Both the position numbers and the translations under genes were made by a program. Below are positions 23,625 to 33,244 of a stretch of DNA of 48,202 bases, piece by piece; position 1 is the stretch's first letter; the number at the start of each line of letters is the position of its first letter. Source of the DNA: EX4484-217-1 sp964496035. GTDB lineage: Archaea > Thermoproteota > Thermoprotei_A > EX4484-217-1. The notes beneath the pieces are model-generated. The model worked only from the letters and a program-made list of their open reading frames with translations. It did no database searches and was not told where the DNA came from. The stretch covers positions 1 to 48,202 of the forward strand of contig CAZBXI010000006.1 of assembly GCA_964496035.1 (NCBI GenBank), written 5' to 3'.

Positions 23625-23937
23625 CTTCTTCACCGCTTCCAACAAATTCTAATATCCTAGAGTCTCCTTCATCATAGATTGTTACAGCAGCAACCATAAA
23701 CGGTTTGCCACATATAGTACCAAGATCAACTGATGTACCTTTATATATGTATATGGGGATTTTAGAGAGTTTTGAATAATAAACTATGTCATCTTTTATT
23801 TCCTTAGGAGCGTTTTCAGCTATAATTATTAACTTAGCTTTGCCTAGTTTTGCTGCTTTTATAGCTTCTTTAGAGCCGAACTTTACTTTACCTGTTTTAA
23901 TAGCCATTCTCAATTCAGATTCAAACGAAAGAGCCAA
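23617..23937 (-). CDS. rpl30e: 50S ribosomal protein L30e (eL30)
   Basis: A 106-residue L7Ae/L30e-fold RNA-binding protein with GKVKFGSKEAIKAAKLGKAK and LIIIAENAPKEIKDDI, then YKGTSVDLGTICGKPF, typical of L30e. The start is TTG 23937 with GGTGG 4 bases before it. It lies 16 bases after rpoA2 and overlaps nusA, an order found across crenarchaea. Confidence 0.96.
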   Translation of the reverse strand: MALSFESELRMAIKTGKVKFGSKEAIKAAKLGKAKLIIIAENAPKEIKDDIVYYSKLSKIPIYIYKGTSVDLGTICGKPFMVAAVTIYDEGDSRILEFVGSGEEGA

Positions 23938-23953
23938 AGAACCCCACCTTGAA

Positions 23954-25141
23954 TTATTTTGTTTCCGACTTTCTTCTTAAGGTGGGTTTCATATAGAGTT
24001 CGACAATACCTGTTCCTAAGGGTATTATTTGCCCTACAATCACGTTTTCTGTTATCCCCTTGAGTTCATCTATTTCTCCTCTAGCTGCTCCTTCAAGTAA
24101 ATGTTTTACTGTTACCTCAAATGCTGCTCTTGCTAGAACGCTTGGTTTCTCTCCGCTTACGCCATGTCTACCTACTTGTCTAACCTTCCCAGTTCTCGTC
24201 ATCATGTCTGCTATTAATAATATGTGTCTTATGTCTACGTCTAGGCCTTGGTCTTCAAGTACTTTCATTATTTCATTAATTATTGCTGCTCTAGCTGCTT
24301 CTATGCCTAAAACTTTTTCTATTTCATGAATATCATTTGTTATCGTTCTTTTATGATCTACACCTTTCATGGACAGTACGCTTGCAAAGTTGGAACCATC
24401 GGTGATTATGACGTACTCTTTTCCCTTCTTTTGAACTATAGCTCTCTTTACACCCTTTAATCCTTTGATTCTAGCATTAGTTACTTTCTCTCTTAGTTTG
24501 TTTAACTTACTTATTCTTATAACTCCTTCAGTTTCTGGTTGTGGAATATTTATTCTTATCTGGTTTTCTTCAACTACTATTTTCCCTATTTTTAGTTTTT
24601 CAAGAGCCTTAATTATCTGTTCTAATGTAACACCTTTGTCTTTCATCATTTCCTTGTCCAGTTCTACTATTATTGAATTTGTTAGTAAGTCAACATCTAT
24701 GGTTTTTGCTACGTTCTCTATGGTCGTGTATTCTATTTTTCTGGCTATTTCTAATGCTTTGTTCTTATCGTATCTATGCTCTTCATCAAGATACACTGTC
24801 ATTATAGGTGTTGATGGTTCTCTTCTGGCATCAACTATTTCGATAAGTCTAGGTAAGCCTAGGGTTACGTTTAACTCTCTAACACCAGCATAGTGGAATG
24901 TTCTTAGAGTCATTTGTGTACTTGGTTCCCCTATGGATTGTGCTGCTACTGTTCCAACAGCTTCGCCGGGGTCTACTTCAACATATCTATATTCTTTAAC
25001 CACTTCTTCGATTATTTTGTCTATTTTCTCTTCCGGTATTTCAAGGTCTTTTAGCTTAGTCGCTAATTCATCTATTATGGATTTAGGTAGTGTGTTTTCC
25101 ACTTTCTTCAGCTTCTTCTCTAGGAGTTTTTGCGAAACCAT
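23954..25141 (-). CDS. rpoA2: DNA-directed RNA polymerase subunit A'' (Rpo1C)
   Basis: This is the C-terminal part of the largest polymerase subunit, including the trigger loop and jaw. The 395-residue protein has AVGTVAAQSIGEPSTQMTLR and TFHYAGVRELNVTLGLPR near residues 60-100, the trigger-loop region, and GVSGEKPSVLARAAFEVTVK near the C-terminus. The ATG has GAGGTG 9 bases upstream. It follows rpoA1 by 17 bases. The split between A' and A'' supports a Thermoproteota-type genome rather than lineages with a fused subunit. Confidence 0.97.
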   Translation of the reverse strand: MVSQKLLEKKLKKVENTLPKSIIDELATKLKDLEIPEEKIDKIIEEVVKEYRYVEVDPGEAVGTVAAQSIGEPSTQMTLRTFHYAGVRELNVTLGLPRLIEIVDARREPSTPIMTVYLDEEHRYDKNKALEIARKIEYTTIENVAKTIDVDLLTNSIIVELDKEMMKDKGVTLEQIIKALEKLKIGKIVVEENQIRINIPQPETEGVIRISKLNKLREKVTNARIKGLKGVKRAIVQKKGKEYVIITDGSNFASVLSMKGVDHKRTITNDIHEIEKVLGIEAARAAIINEIMKVLEDQGLDVDIRHILLIADMMTRTGKVRQVGRHGVSGEKPSVLARAAFEVTVKHLLEGAARGEIDELKGITENVIVGQIIPLGTGIVELYMKPTLRRKSETK

Positions 25142-25158
25142 GGCGTTGGCACCTCGTT

Positions 25159-27801
25159 CTATGAGCTTAAAACTTTTTGTATTATCCTATCTATATTAAC
25201 TGCTTTCCCATGATCCGTTCTTGATGGATCAGCTCCATCTTCGCCGTATTTAAATTGAACTATGTATCCTTCTGGGAGCCTTACTGTTCCATCATACTCT
25301 ACTTTTAAGTCCTGTAGAGCGTTTATAAGTCTTCTCTGCATGTATCCGCTCTGAGATGTTCTAACAGCAGTATCTACCAAGCCTTCTCTTCCTCCTGCTG
25401 CGTGGAAGAACATTTCTACTGGCGAAAGTCCTCTACTGAAGCTTCCATATACGAAACCTTTAGGTGCAGGCCCTAAGTCTTCGGCTTTGAAGTGGGGTAG
25501 TGTTCTTTTCGTGTACCCTCTTACTATTCTCTTTCCTCTAACCGATTGCTGGCCTAGGGTAGCTGACATTTGCGTTAAGTTAAGTATGTTTCCACGTGCT
25601 CCTGTCATTGCCATTATGTATGCGTGGTTTGTTCTTTTCAAATACTTTGCTGCTACTTCTCCTGCTTTATCTCTAGCATCTGCTAGAACTTCCATTATTC
25701 TCAGCTCTAGTGTTTCTTCAAGTGTTCTTCCAGGTATAGGTTCTAATTCTCCTCTTTTGAACTCGTCTATTAGCTCATAAACTCTCTTCTCTGCTTCTCT
25801 CAAGATTTTTTCTACTTCCCTAATTGCTTCTTCGGGTACGACAACATCGTCAAGTCTCATGGTAAATCCATGTTTTTCTATGAACCTTAAAAATACTCTG
25901 AACACATTATCTAGGAACCATCTCGCATAGTCTTCTCCGTATTCTTTAACTAATCTATGTAACATACTTTCTGTTACTTGAGCCCCTATTGCTTTTTTAT
26001 CTAAAACCCCTGCTAGTAACTGACCCTTTGAAATAACTAGATATGAGTCATATGGGCATTTTTCATAGTAGCATGTTTCACATTTAAGACATGTACTTGA
26101 TTTGCTTGTAAAGGAGAACTCTTTGGGTAAAAATAGACTAAATACTTGCTTACCTGTCCAGTACTCTTTGGGTGACAATATTGCTGGTTCAGGTATTTCT
26201 CCTTCATATTTACCTACTGTTAAAAGCTCAACTACTTCTTCCTTGGTTAGTAGCGTTGATTTAAGTGTTAGAAGATATGCCCCTGAAATATAATCTTGAA
26301 GGGCGCCTATTATTGGTCCGCCATATCTTGGTGAAAGTATTTGCGTTTGTACAAGCATTAATGTTCTAGCTTCACCTCTAGCTTCAATACTTTGTGGTAC
26401 GTGGAGGTTCATTTCGTCTCCATCAAAGTCGGCGTTGTATGGTGGACATACTGCGAGGTTTAATCTGAAGGTTTTACCTGGTAAGACTTTAACTTTATGA
26501 GCCATTATCGACATTCTGTGTAACGATGGTTGTCTGTTGAACAAGACTATGTCTCCATCTCTTAAATGTCTCTCTACGGTGTATCCTATGGTAAGTGTTT
26601 CTGCAAGTGCTTTACGGTCTTTTACGAATCTTAGGTCTATTCTTCTACCATCAGGTCTTATTATATAGTTTGCTCCGGGCCACTTGTATGGGCCGTTTAG
26701 TACAAGTTTGCGTAGTTCCTCCACATTCCATGGAGTGACTTTTTCAGGAACTGTTAATATTTTTGCTACTTCAATAGGTACTCCCACTTCATTTATGCTT
26801 ATGTTTGGGTCAGGCGAGATTACGGTTCTAGCTGAGAAGTCTACTCTCTTACCTGATAAATGACCTCTAAATCTTCCTTCTTTCCCTTTAAGTCTTTGAG
26901 CTAAGGTTCTTAGTGGTCTTCCTGATCTATGTTTTGCAGGAGGTATTCCTGGAACTTCATTGTCGAAATACGTTATTACATGGTATTGTAGCAGATCCCA
27001 TAAGTCTTCTATTATGAGCTCAGGTGCTCCTGCTTCGATGTTTTCTCTTAGCCTTTCATTTATTCTCACTATGTCTGCTAGCTTATGTGTTAAGTCGTCT
27101 TCTGCTCTAATACCTGATTCTAGAAATATTGATGGTCTAACAGTAACGGGTGGTATAGGCAAGACTGTACATATCATCCATTCTGGTCTTGCACTTTCAG
27201 GGTCTAAGCCTAAAAGTTTTACGTCATCGTCAGGTATTTTCTCTAAGCGTTCACGTATTTCTATGGGTGTTAGTTTTCTTACGCCTTCCTTTCTCTCTTC
27301 GTAGAAGGTTGTAGGTTTTTCAAGCCTTATTTTATACTGTTTTGCTTTACAATGAGGACATGTTGTAGTTTTCAACGCCTTCTTTAAAATGTACTCGTTC
27401 AGCCTTCTAGCTAAGGCAGGCCATTTAGCTTTAAGCTTCTTAAGTAATCTTAAATACCTTTCAACTTCTTTTTGAGGTATGAGAATTCTACCACAATTAT
27501 AGCATGTAGCTTTAAGTAGATTATGAATTATTTTAACGAAACCTACGTGGATTACTGGTCTAGCTAATTCTAAATGCCCAAAATGTCCAGGACATTCTCC
27601 CATAGTATTCCCACAAACAGGACATCTCTGACCAGGCTCTATTGAGCCTAGTTTCTTATCCATTAATCCTCCATCTATTGGTGCTCCATCTTCATCGTAA
27701 GTATCTGCTGTTACTATTGCCGTTACAGACATTTTCCTTATAATGTCCGGGGATAGTAAGCCAAACTTTATGGCTTTAATTCTCTTAGGAGCTTCGACCA
27801 T
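25159..27801 (-). CDS. rpoA1: DNA-directed RNA polymerase subunit A' (Rpo1N)
   Basis: This is the catalytic N-terminal part of the largest subunit, 880 residues. It has zinc sites CPVCGNTMGECPGHFGH (from Cys60) and CYNCG plus CPHCKAKQ (100-151), and the active-site motif NADFDGDEMNLHV (456-468) whose three aspartates hold Mg2+. The bridge-helix region MFFHAAGGREGLVDTAVR is near the C-terminus. An additional cluster of four cysteines, CLKCETCYYEKC at 571-582, could bind another metal. The ATG has GAGGTGA upstream, and rpoB ends 9 bases before it. Confidence 0.97.
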   Translation of the reverse strand: MVEAPKRIKAIKFGLLSPDIIRKMSVTAIVTADTYDEDGAPIDGGLMDKKLGSIEPGQRCPVCGNTMGECPGHFGHLELARPVIHVGFVKIIHNLLKATCYNCGRILIPQKEVERYLRLLKKLKAKWPALARRLNEYILKKALKTTTCPHCKAKQYKIRLEKPTTFYEERKEGVRKLTPIEIRERLEKIPDDDVKLLGLDPESARPEWMICTVLPIPPVTVRPSIFLESGIRAEDDLTHKLADIVRINERLRENIEAGAPELIIEDLWDLLQYHVITYFDNEVPGIPPAKHRSGRPLRTLAQRLKGKEGRFRGHLSGKRVDFSARTVISPDPNISINEVGVPIEVAKILTVPEKVTPWNVEELRKLVLNGPYKWPGANYIIRPDGRRIDLRFVKDRKALAETLTIGYTVERHLRDGDIVLFNRQPSLHRMSIMAHKVKVLPGKTFRLNLAVCPPYNADFDGDEMNLHVPQSIEARGEARTLMLVQTQILSPRYGGPIIGALQDYISGAYLLTLKSTLLTKEEVVELLTVGKYEGEIPEPAILSPKEYWTGKQVFSLFLPKEFSFTSKSSTCLKCETCYYEKCPYDSYLVISKGQLLAGVLDKKAIGAQVTESMLHRLVKEYGEDYARWFLDNVFRVFLRFIEKHGFTMRLDDVVVPEEAIREVEKILREAEKRVYELIDEFKRGELEPIPGRTLEETLELRIMEVLADARDKAGEVAAKYLKRTNHAYIMAMTGARGNILNLTQMSATLGQQSVRGKRIVRGYTKRTLPHFKAEDLGPAPKGFVYGSFSRGLSPVEMFFHAAGGREGLVDTAVRTSQSGYMQRRLINALQDLKVEYDGTVRLPEGYIVQFKYGEDGADPSRTDHGKAVNIDRIIQKVLSS

Positions 27802-27810
27802 TACTTATTT

Positions 27811-30800
27811 TCACCTCTTTCTCTCAAATATGTCTGTTAAGATGAGTTTAGGATAGAGACACATAGCCATTAGTTCTTGAAGTAGAAGCTTGAATGCATA
27901 GGACATTTCAACTGGATGTAGTCTTCCTTTCTCACCACATAGTGGGCATACGAATCTATCTCTCATATAGTATCCTATCATACCGCAGTTTTCACATACG
28001 TAAACTATTGTTTTATCAGAACTGTCAAGAAGACGTTCTTTAAGAAGTACTGCTGCTCCATGACCTACTAAGCAGTCTCTTTCCATTTCTCCAAATCTTA
28101 ATCCTCCTTCTCTCGCTCTACCCTCTGTAGGTTGTCTCGTAAGTATTTGTACTGGTCCTCTTGCTCTTGCATGTATTTTATCTGCTACCATATGGTATAG
28201 TCTCTGATAGTATACTATGCCTATGAATATTGGTGTCTTCAGCATCTCTCCTGTTCTCCCATCATACATTGTTTCCGTTCCATCAGCCCTATATCCTGCC
28301 TTAAGCAACTCTATTTCGAGCTTGTATGGTTTTTCACCGTAGAATGGTGTTCCATCAACAAATTTACCTTCTAGAGCTGCTACTTTTCCACCTATGGACT
28401 CTATCATCTGCCCTAACGTCATTCTTGAAGGTAAGGCATGCGGGTTTATTATTAGGTCAGGTGTTATACCCTCCTCAGTGAAGGGTAGGTCTTCTTGAGG
28501 TACTAGTAAACCTACAACACCCTTTTGCCCATGTCTTGATGCAAACTTGTCTCCTAATTCTGGTATTCTTAGATCCCTTACCCTTACCTTCACTAGCCTA
28601 TTTCCTTCAATGGTCTCAGTTATCATTACTGTATCTACGATGCCTTTTTCTCCATGTCTCATAGCAACGGATGTCTCTCTACGTAGGATTTCGGGACTTA
28701 GCTCCCTATACTCCTCTAGGAATCTTGGCGGACTTGTTTTACCTATAAGTACTTCTCCCCCATATACCTCTTCTTCAGGGTCGACGATACCGTCAGGTCC
28801 AAGTTTCTTATATGCATCTTTTCCTCTGAAACCTCGAACTACTGGTTCAGGTTTTTCAATTCTATCCTCCAATCCTCCAGGATACTTTGCTTCTTCAGCT
28901 TCATATAGTCTAAAGAAGGTTGCTCTTGCTAATCCTCTTTCTACAGCAGCTTTACTTAGTATTACTGCGTCCTCTATATTATATCCTGTAAATGACATTA
29001 CTGCGACTATCATGTTTTGTCCTGCAGGTCTGTTATTGTATCCTATAACGTCTAGTGCTCTAGTTTGAACTAGCGGTTTCTGTGGATAATGTAAAAGGTA
29101 CGATCTTGAATCCGATCTTATCTGATAATTTGCAGCGTAAAGGCCTAGGGCTTGTTTAACCATAGCTGATTGATATGTGTTTCTTGGTGACTGGTTATGT
29201 TCAGGATAGGGTATGGTTGAAGCAGCTATGCCTAATATTGCTGGAGGCCATATTTCCATATGTGTGTGTTCGGAAGTTATGTCTTCGGGATTTAAGGCTA
29301 TTAAGGCGTTTTCCTCCTCTTCAGCGTCAAGATACTCTACTAGGCCATGTTTTACTAGGTCTTCAAATTTCCATTCGCCCTTCCTTATCTTCTCAATGTG
29401 TTCCGGCTTAATAAGTAATTCCCCGTTCTCAACAATTAATAATGGTCTTCTAACCCTTCCGGAATCACAGTTCACATATATTTCATTTATATATTGATCC
29501 TTATAATGGGCAATGTTAATTTCGTGACTTATTTTTCCTTGTCTTCTAAGCATTCTTACCGTTTTAACGAGTTTTTTAGGTTCATCCGTGAAACCTATTA
29601 GTCTACCATTTAGGAAAACTTTAGCACCGACCATATTTCCTGTTCTATGAGCTTCCTCTATCCTAACTACACCTAGTTTGTATAAGATGTCTTCTATTTC
29701 CCTTTCATCCACTCCTACCGAGATATACGTCATTAGAGCTAGATTCTTTACGAGACCTATGTTGGGTCCTTCTGGGGATTCGAATGGGCATATTCTTCCC
29801 CACTGCGTTCCATGTACATCTCTTGCTTCGAAATGAGGCTGACTTCTACTTAATGGCGAAACAACTCTTCTTAAATGGCTTAATGCTGATATGTAATTTG
29901 TTCTGTCAAGAAGCTGGCTTACACCTGTTTTTCCTCCAACCCAGTTTCCAGTAGCTAAAGCGTGTTTAAGTCTCTCAGTTACGACGTCAGGTCTAACTAG
30001 TGCTTGTATGTTCATTTTCCTTGCTCTAACATGTGTTCTTTCTATTTGGTATTTTAGATCCCTTAGAAGAGTTCTAAATGCGACTCTAAAGAGCTGTGCT
30101 AGAAGGTCTCCTGCTAATTTTAATCTCTTATTTGCGTAGTGATCTTTGTCGTCAGGTTTTCTACGGCCAAGAACAAGTTCTATTAATTTACATGCCATTT
30201 GGCCAAGGTAGAAAGCTTTCTTCTTCCTATCCTCAGGTGTTGAACCTAGGTGTGGTAAGAAGTATTTGTCGATTATTGTTTCTGCTCTCTTAATACGGTT
30301 TTCACGTGTTTGTCCTATAGCTACTCTACTTCCGATAAAATCTAATGCATCCTCTGTTGTTTTAATAGCTGCTGCCTGTTCTAGGGACGGTAGGACTTCT
30401 TTTTGTATTTCTGGATCTGCTGATACTGCTAACACTATGTCTCTATCCGTTTTCATGCCGAGAGCTTTCATCATTATTGCGAATGGTATTTTACCCGGTA
30501 CAGCAGAGAATGAAACCATTAACGTACCATCTTTCAACCTTTCAAGTACAACAGGAACTCTGTAGCCTGATGTAGCTGAGAAAACTTTAGCTATGTGAGT
30601 TACCGTTGTTCCCGAAGTTGAAATATCTACGAGGACCCTATTTACTGCTAAGTCCTCCTGAGTAACTATTACTCTTTCGGATCCGTTGATTATGAAGTAA
30701 CCTCCGGGATCATAGGGGTCTTCTCCAAGCTTAATTAGTTCCTCTTCTGAAAGACCATGAAGAACACATTTAACTGATTTAAGCATTATTGGAAGCATAC

Positions 30801-31167
30801 CAATAACTACTTCAATAGGATTATCTTCGATACCGTTTTCAACAGGTGTTACAGTTAACTTTATGGGTGCAGCATAAGTTAGATTTCTCCTTCTACATTC
30901 CATAGGTGTAACTTCTTTACGGCTACCATCGGCCTCTCTTACCATGGGTTTTCCTATTTTGATTTTACCGAATTTTATGTAGTATCCTGGAATGTCAGTT
31001 TCGAGAATTCCATGTTCATCTACTATTTCCTGTAGCTTATTGAGGACAAAGTCATTGTACGAATCAAGCTGCTGCCTAACAAGACCTTTCTCTTCGAAGA
31101 AAGCCTTCATTATAGTCCAGCGGTCTTCAACACTAATCAAATTTTTAAGTTTTAAATTTGAACTCAT
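27811..31167 (-). CDS. rpoB: DNA-directed RNA polymerase subunit B (Rpo2), unsplit
   Basis: The second-largest polymerase subunit is encoded as one 1118-residue chain, as in crenarchaea, not split into B' and B''. Clear motifs are GGYFIINGSERVIVTQED near residue 156, RICPFESPEGPNIGLVKNLA in the middle, GDKFASRHGQKGVVG and the C-terminal zinc ribbon YVCENCGMIGYYM with CPLCGE. The DNA- and NTP-contacting lysines in the KFASRHGQKG segment are present. It follows rpoH by 11 bases on one transcript. Confidence 0.97.
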   Translation of the reverse strand: MSSNLKLKNLISVEDRWTIMKAFFEEKGLVRQQLDSYNDFVLNKLQEIVDEHGILETDIPGYYIKFGKIKIGKPMVREADGSRKEVTPMECRRRNLTYAAPIKLTVTPVENGIEDNPIEVVIGMLPIMLKSVKCVLHGLSEEELIKLGEDPYDPGGYFIINGSERVIVTQEDLAVNRVLVDISTSGTTVTHIAKVFSATSGYRVPVVLERLKDGTLMVSFSAVPGKIPFAIMMKALGMKTDRDIVLAVSADPEIQKEVLPSLEQAAAIKTTEDALDFIGSRVAIGQTRENRIKRAETIIDKYFLPHLGSTPEDRKKKAFYLGQMACKLIELVLGRRKPDDKDHYANKRLKLAGDLLAQLFRVAFRTLLRDLKYQIERTHVRARKMNIQALVRPDVVTERLKHALATGNWVGGKTGVSQLLDRTNYISALSHLRRVVSPLSRSQPHFEARDVHGTQWGRICPFESPEGPNIGLVKNLALMTYISVGVDEREIEDILYKLGVVRIEEAHRTGNMVGAKVFLNGRLIGFTDEPKKLVKTVRMLRRQGKISHEINIAHYKDQYINEIYVNCDSGRVRRPLLIVENGELLIKPEHIEKIRKGEWKFEDLVKHGLVEYLDAEEEENALIALNPEDITSEHTHMEIWPPAILGIAASTIPYPEHNQSPRNTYQSAMVKQALGLYAANYQIRSDSRSYLLHYPQKPLVQTRALDVIGYNNRPAGQNMIVAVMSFTGYNIEDAVILSKAAVERGLARATFFRLYEAEEAKYPGGLEDRIEKPEPVVRGFRGKDAYKKLGPDGIVDPEEEVYGGEVLIGKTSPPRFLEEYRELSPEILRRETSVAMRHGEKGIVDTVMITETIEGNRLVKVRVRDLRIPELGDKFASRHGQKGVVGLLVPQEDLPFTEEGITPDLIINPHALPSRMTLGQMIESIGGKVAALEGKFVDGTPFYGEKPYKLEIELLKAGYRADGTETMYDGRTGEMLKTPIFIGIVYYQRLYHMVADKIHARARGPVQILTRQPTEGRAREGGLRFGEMERDCLVGHGAAVLLKERLLDSSDKTIVYVCENCGMIGYYMRDRFVCPLCGEKGRLHPVEMSYAFKLLLQELMAMCLYPKLILTDIFERKR

Positions 31168-31178
31168 CTTTCACACAC

Positions 31179-31421
31179 CTAACCTGGAACAACATATCTA
31201 TAAACTACGATTTCACCTGCAGTTGGACTTTTACGAGTAATCTTAACAATATCACCAGGTTTCGCACCTATAGCTCTAGCAACAGGGTCTGAAGCTCTAA
31301 TCCATGGAAGCTTATCTGGTGTAACACCTAGTTTTTTAAGCACTTTTAAAGCTTCCTCTGGAGGTAATACCTCATGTTTAGGCACTAACTCGTGTTCCAA
31401 TATTTTAGCTTTACGGACCAC
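31179..31421 (-). CDS. rpoH: DNA-directed RNA polymerase subunit H (Rpo5)
   Basis: The small jaw subunit shared with the C-terminal domain of eukaryotic Rpb5, 80 residues. LVPKHEVLPPEEALKVLKKL and the C-terminal PVARAIGAKPGDIVKI are diagnostic. GTG 31421 is chosen because GGTG lies 6 bases upstream; the GTG at 31430 would add three residues. It is the first gene of the polymerase operon, with a promoter at about 31483-31492. Confidence 0.94.
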   Translation of the reverse strand: MVRKAKILEHELVPKHEVLPPEEALKVLKKLGVTPDKLPWIRASDPVARAIGAKPGDIVKITRKSPTAGEIVVYRYVVPG

Positions 31422-31482
31422 ATTACACACCTAGTATAACGTGTAACTGAACCTACGCTATCAGAAAAGCACACTAGATTGG

Positions 31483-31492
31483 AAAATATAAA
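31483..31492 (-). promoter_or_regulatory. TATA box of the rpoH-rpoB-rpoA1-rpoA2 operon
   Basis: On the minus strand the element reads TTTATATTTT with GAAAGC upstream as a possible BRE. It predicts initiation near 31460 and a leader of about 40 bases before the rpoH GTG. The promoter of the divergent tRNA-Lys lies to its right, so this intergenic stretch serves both. Confidence 0.5.
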
Positions 31493-31565
31493 GCTTTCTA
31501 CACCTCCAATTAGTAATTAGAAAAGTTTAAACATATCGGTTAAATTAAAGTAGCTACGAAGGGCT

Positions 31566-31644
<79 letters not shown>

Positions 31645-31749
31645 CATAAAATATCACTTCGCTCCTAAACCTTAACTCATATTTAGTCTTCATAGTGCTC
31701 GACCTTAATAACTAAGTTTTCACTATACTTTCTAGTGGTAATATAGGTT

Positions 31750-32526
31750 ATGCCGTGGCTTGCTTTCGTAGGTTTAGGTTTAAAGTTAAAGCATTTAACA
31801 TTAGAAGCTATTGAGGTTTTAAAAGAGTCCGACATTATTTTCCTTGATAGTTATACTAGCGTAGGCGAAAATATTTCTGCTGAAACTTTATCGTCTTTTC
31901 TAAAGAAGCAGGTAATACCTGTTTCTAGGAGAAATATTGAAGATGAGAATGGGAAAATAATTTTTGACGCTTTGGACAAAGGATTAAATGCATCTTTTGC
32001 TGTAATAGGTGATCCGTTTATTGCAACAACTCATATAGCGCTACTTCTTCAAGCAGTTAAAAAGGGTATCGAAGTAAAGATTGTTCACGGTATTTCCATA
32101 CATTCTGTTGCTATAAGCTGTTCAGGCTTAATGTCCTACAAATTTGGGAAAAGCGCAACAATAGTTTATCCAAAGGAAGGTATAACCTATGAGTATTTTT
32201 ATGATGTAATCAAGGAGAATAAGAAGAGAGGGTTACATACGCTTCTACTACTCGATCTCGATGCTGAAAAGGGAATTTTCATGAGAGCTAATGAGGCACT
32301 TAGATTACTTATGGAAATTGAGCGTAAGCGCAAAGAGGGAGTAATATTAGAAAATGAGAAAGTCTTAGTTATAGCCAGAGCTTCACTAAGAGATCAAAAA
32401 TGCGTTTATGGAGTAATAAGTGAACTTCTTTCAAAGGATTTCGGACCCCCACCTCATGTAATTATAGTTCCTGGAAAACTTCATTTCATAGAGGAGGAGG
32501 CTTTAAGAAGGTTTACGATTAAATAG
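31750..32526 (+). CDS. dphB: Diphthine synthase (diphthamide biosynthesis methyltransferase)
   Basis: This enzyme methylates the modified histidine of elongation factor EF-2 several times with SAM on the route to diphthamide. The 258-residue protein has MPWLAFVGLGLKLKHLTLEA at the start, SDIIFLDSYTS near residue 27, VIGDPFIATTH near 88, and GISIHSVAISCSGLMSYKFG near 115, all typical of DphB. It is one base from the following FAD synthase fusion gene, so the two are translated together. The tRNA-Lys gene is upstream. Confidence 0.95.
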   Translation: MPWLAFVGLGLKLKHLTLEAIEVLKESDIIFLDSYTSVGENISAETLSSFLKKQVIPVSRRNIEDENGKIIFDALDKGLNASFAVIGDPFIATTHIALLLQAVKKGIEVKIVHGISIHSVAISCSGLMSYKFGKSATIVYPKEGITYEYFYDVIKENKKRGLHTLLLLDLDAEKGIFMRANEALRLLMEIERKRKEGVILENEKVLVIARASLRDQKCVYGVISELLSKDFGPPPHVIIVPGKLHFIEEEALRRFTIK

Positions 32527-32527
32527 C

Positions 32528-33244
32528 ATGTTTAGGTGGCAAACATTGTCTGAAACATCTGAAATAAAAAGTAGGGCATTTAAATACCTTAGGAACTTAG
32601 AGGAAGCTTTTAAAACCTTGGTTTTTAAAGGTAAGAATGAAGAAGTTATGGAGGCAGTTAATGAAGCTAAAAGGTACTTCGAAGATGCAAAATACTATTT
32701 CGATAAAGGCTCGTTTATTGATAGTATAGTCTGTTCTACCTATGCTGAAGGAATACTAGATGGTCTTAAAATGTTGAAGCTGATCGATTTTGCTTGGCCC
32801 TTTGAGAGACATATTAAGAAGGTATTTGTTGCTGGAACCTTTGATATTATACACCCAGGTCATATTTTTCTCATAAAGAAAGCCGCAGAATATGGAAAAG
32901 TTTATGTGGTGGTTGCTCGTGATTCTAATGTTGTCAAGTTCAAAGGTAGAAAACCTATTATTGATGAAGAGCAAAGACTTTACGTTATTTCTAACATTAA
33001 AGGTGTTTATAAAGCTATATTAGGTGAAAGAGATGACATACTTAAGGCTGTAGAGAGGATAAGACCCGACATTATACTGTTAGGTCCTGATCAAAAAATA
33101 GATGAAAATAATCTCAGAAAAGAGCTCGAAAGAAGAGGGTTAAAGAATATTAATATAATACGGTTAAAGGAGAAACTAGAAACGTATTCCTGTTGTAGTA
33201 GCTCTAAAATTATAGACCGGGTAATAAGCTATTACTGCAAGTAA
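32528..33244 (+). CDS. ribL: DUF357 domain fused to FAD synthase (RibL-type nucleotidyltransferase)
   Basis: A two-domain protein. Residues 1-95 form a helical DUF357 domain with YFEDAKYYFDKGSFIDSIV and STYAEGILDGL. Residues 97-238 are a nucleotidyltransferase with GTFDIIHPGH (the HxGH nucleotide motif), VVARDSNVVKFKGRKPIIDE and ILLGPDQ, matching the archaeal FAD synthase RibL. It would adenylate FMN to FAD. It ends 13 bases inside the convergent riboflavin kinase gene, which makes the FMN substrate. The role of the DUF357 part is unknown. Confidence 0.85.
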   Translation: MFRWQTLSETSEIKSRAFKYLRNLEEAFKTLVFKGKNEEVMEAVNEAKRYFEDAKYYFDKGSFIDSIVCSTYAEGILDGLKMLKLIDFAWPFERHIKKVFVAGTFDIIHPGHIFLIKKAAEYGKVYVVVARDSNVVKFKGRKPIIDEEQRLYVISNIKGVYKAILGERDDILKAVERIRPDIILLGPDQKIDENNLRKELERRGLKNINIIRLKEKLETYSCCSSSKIIDRVISYYCK

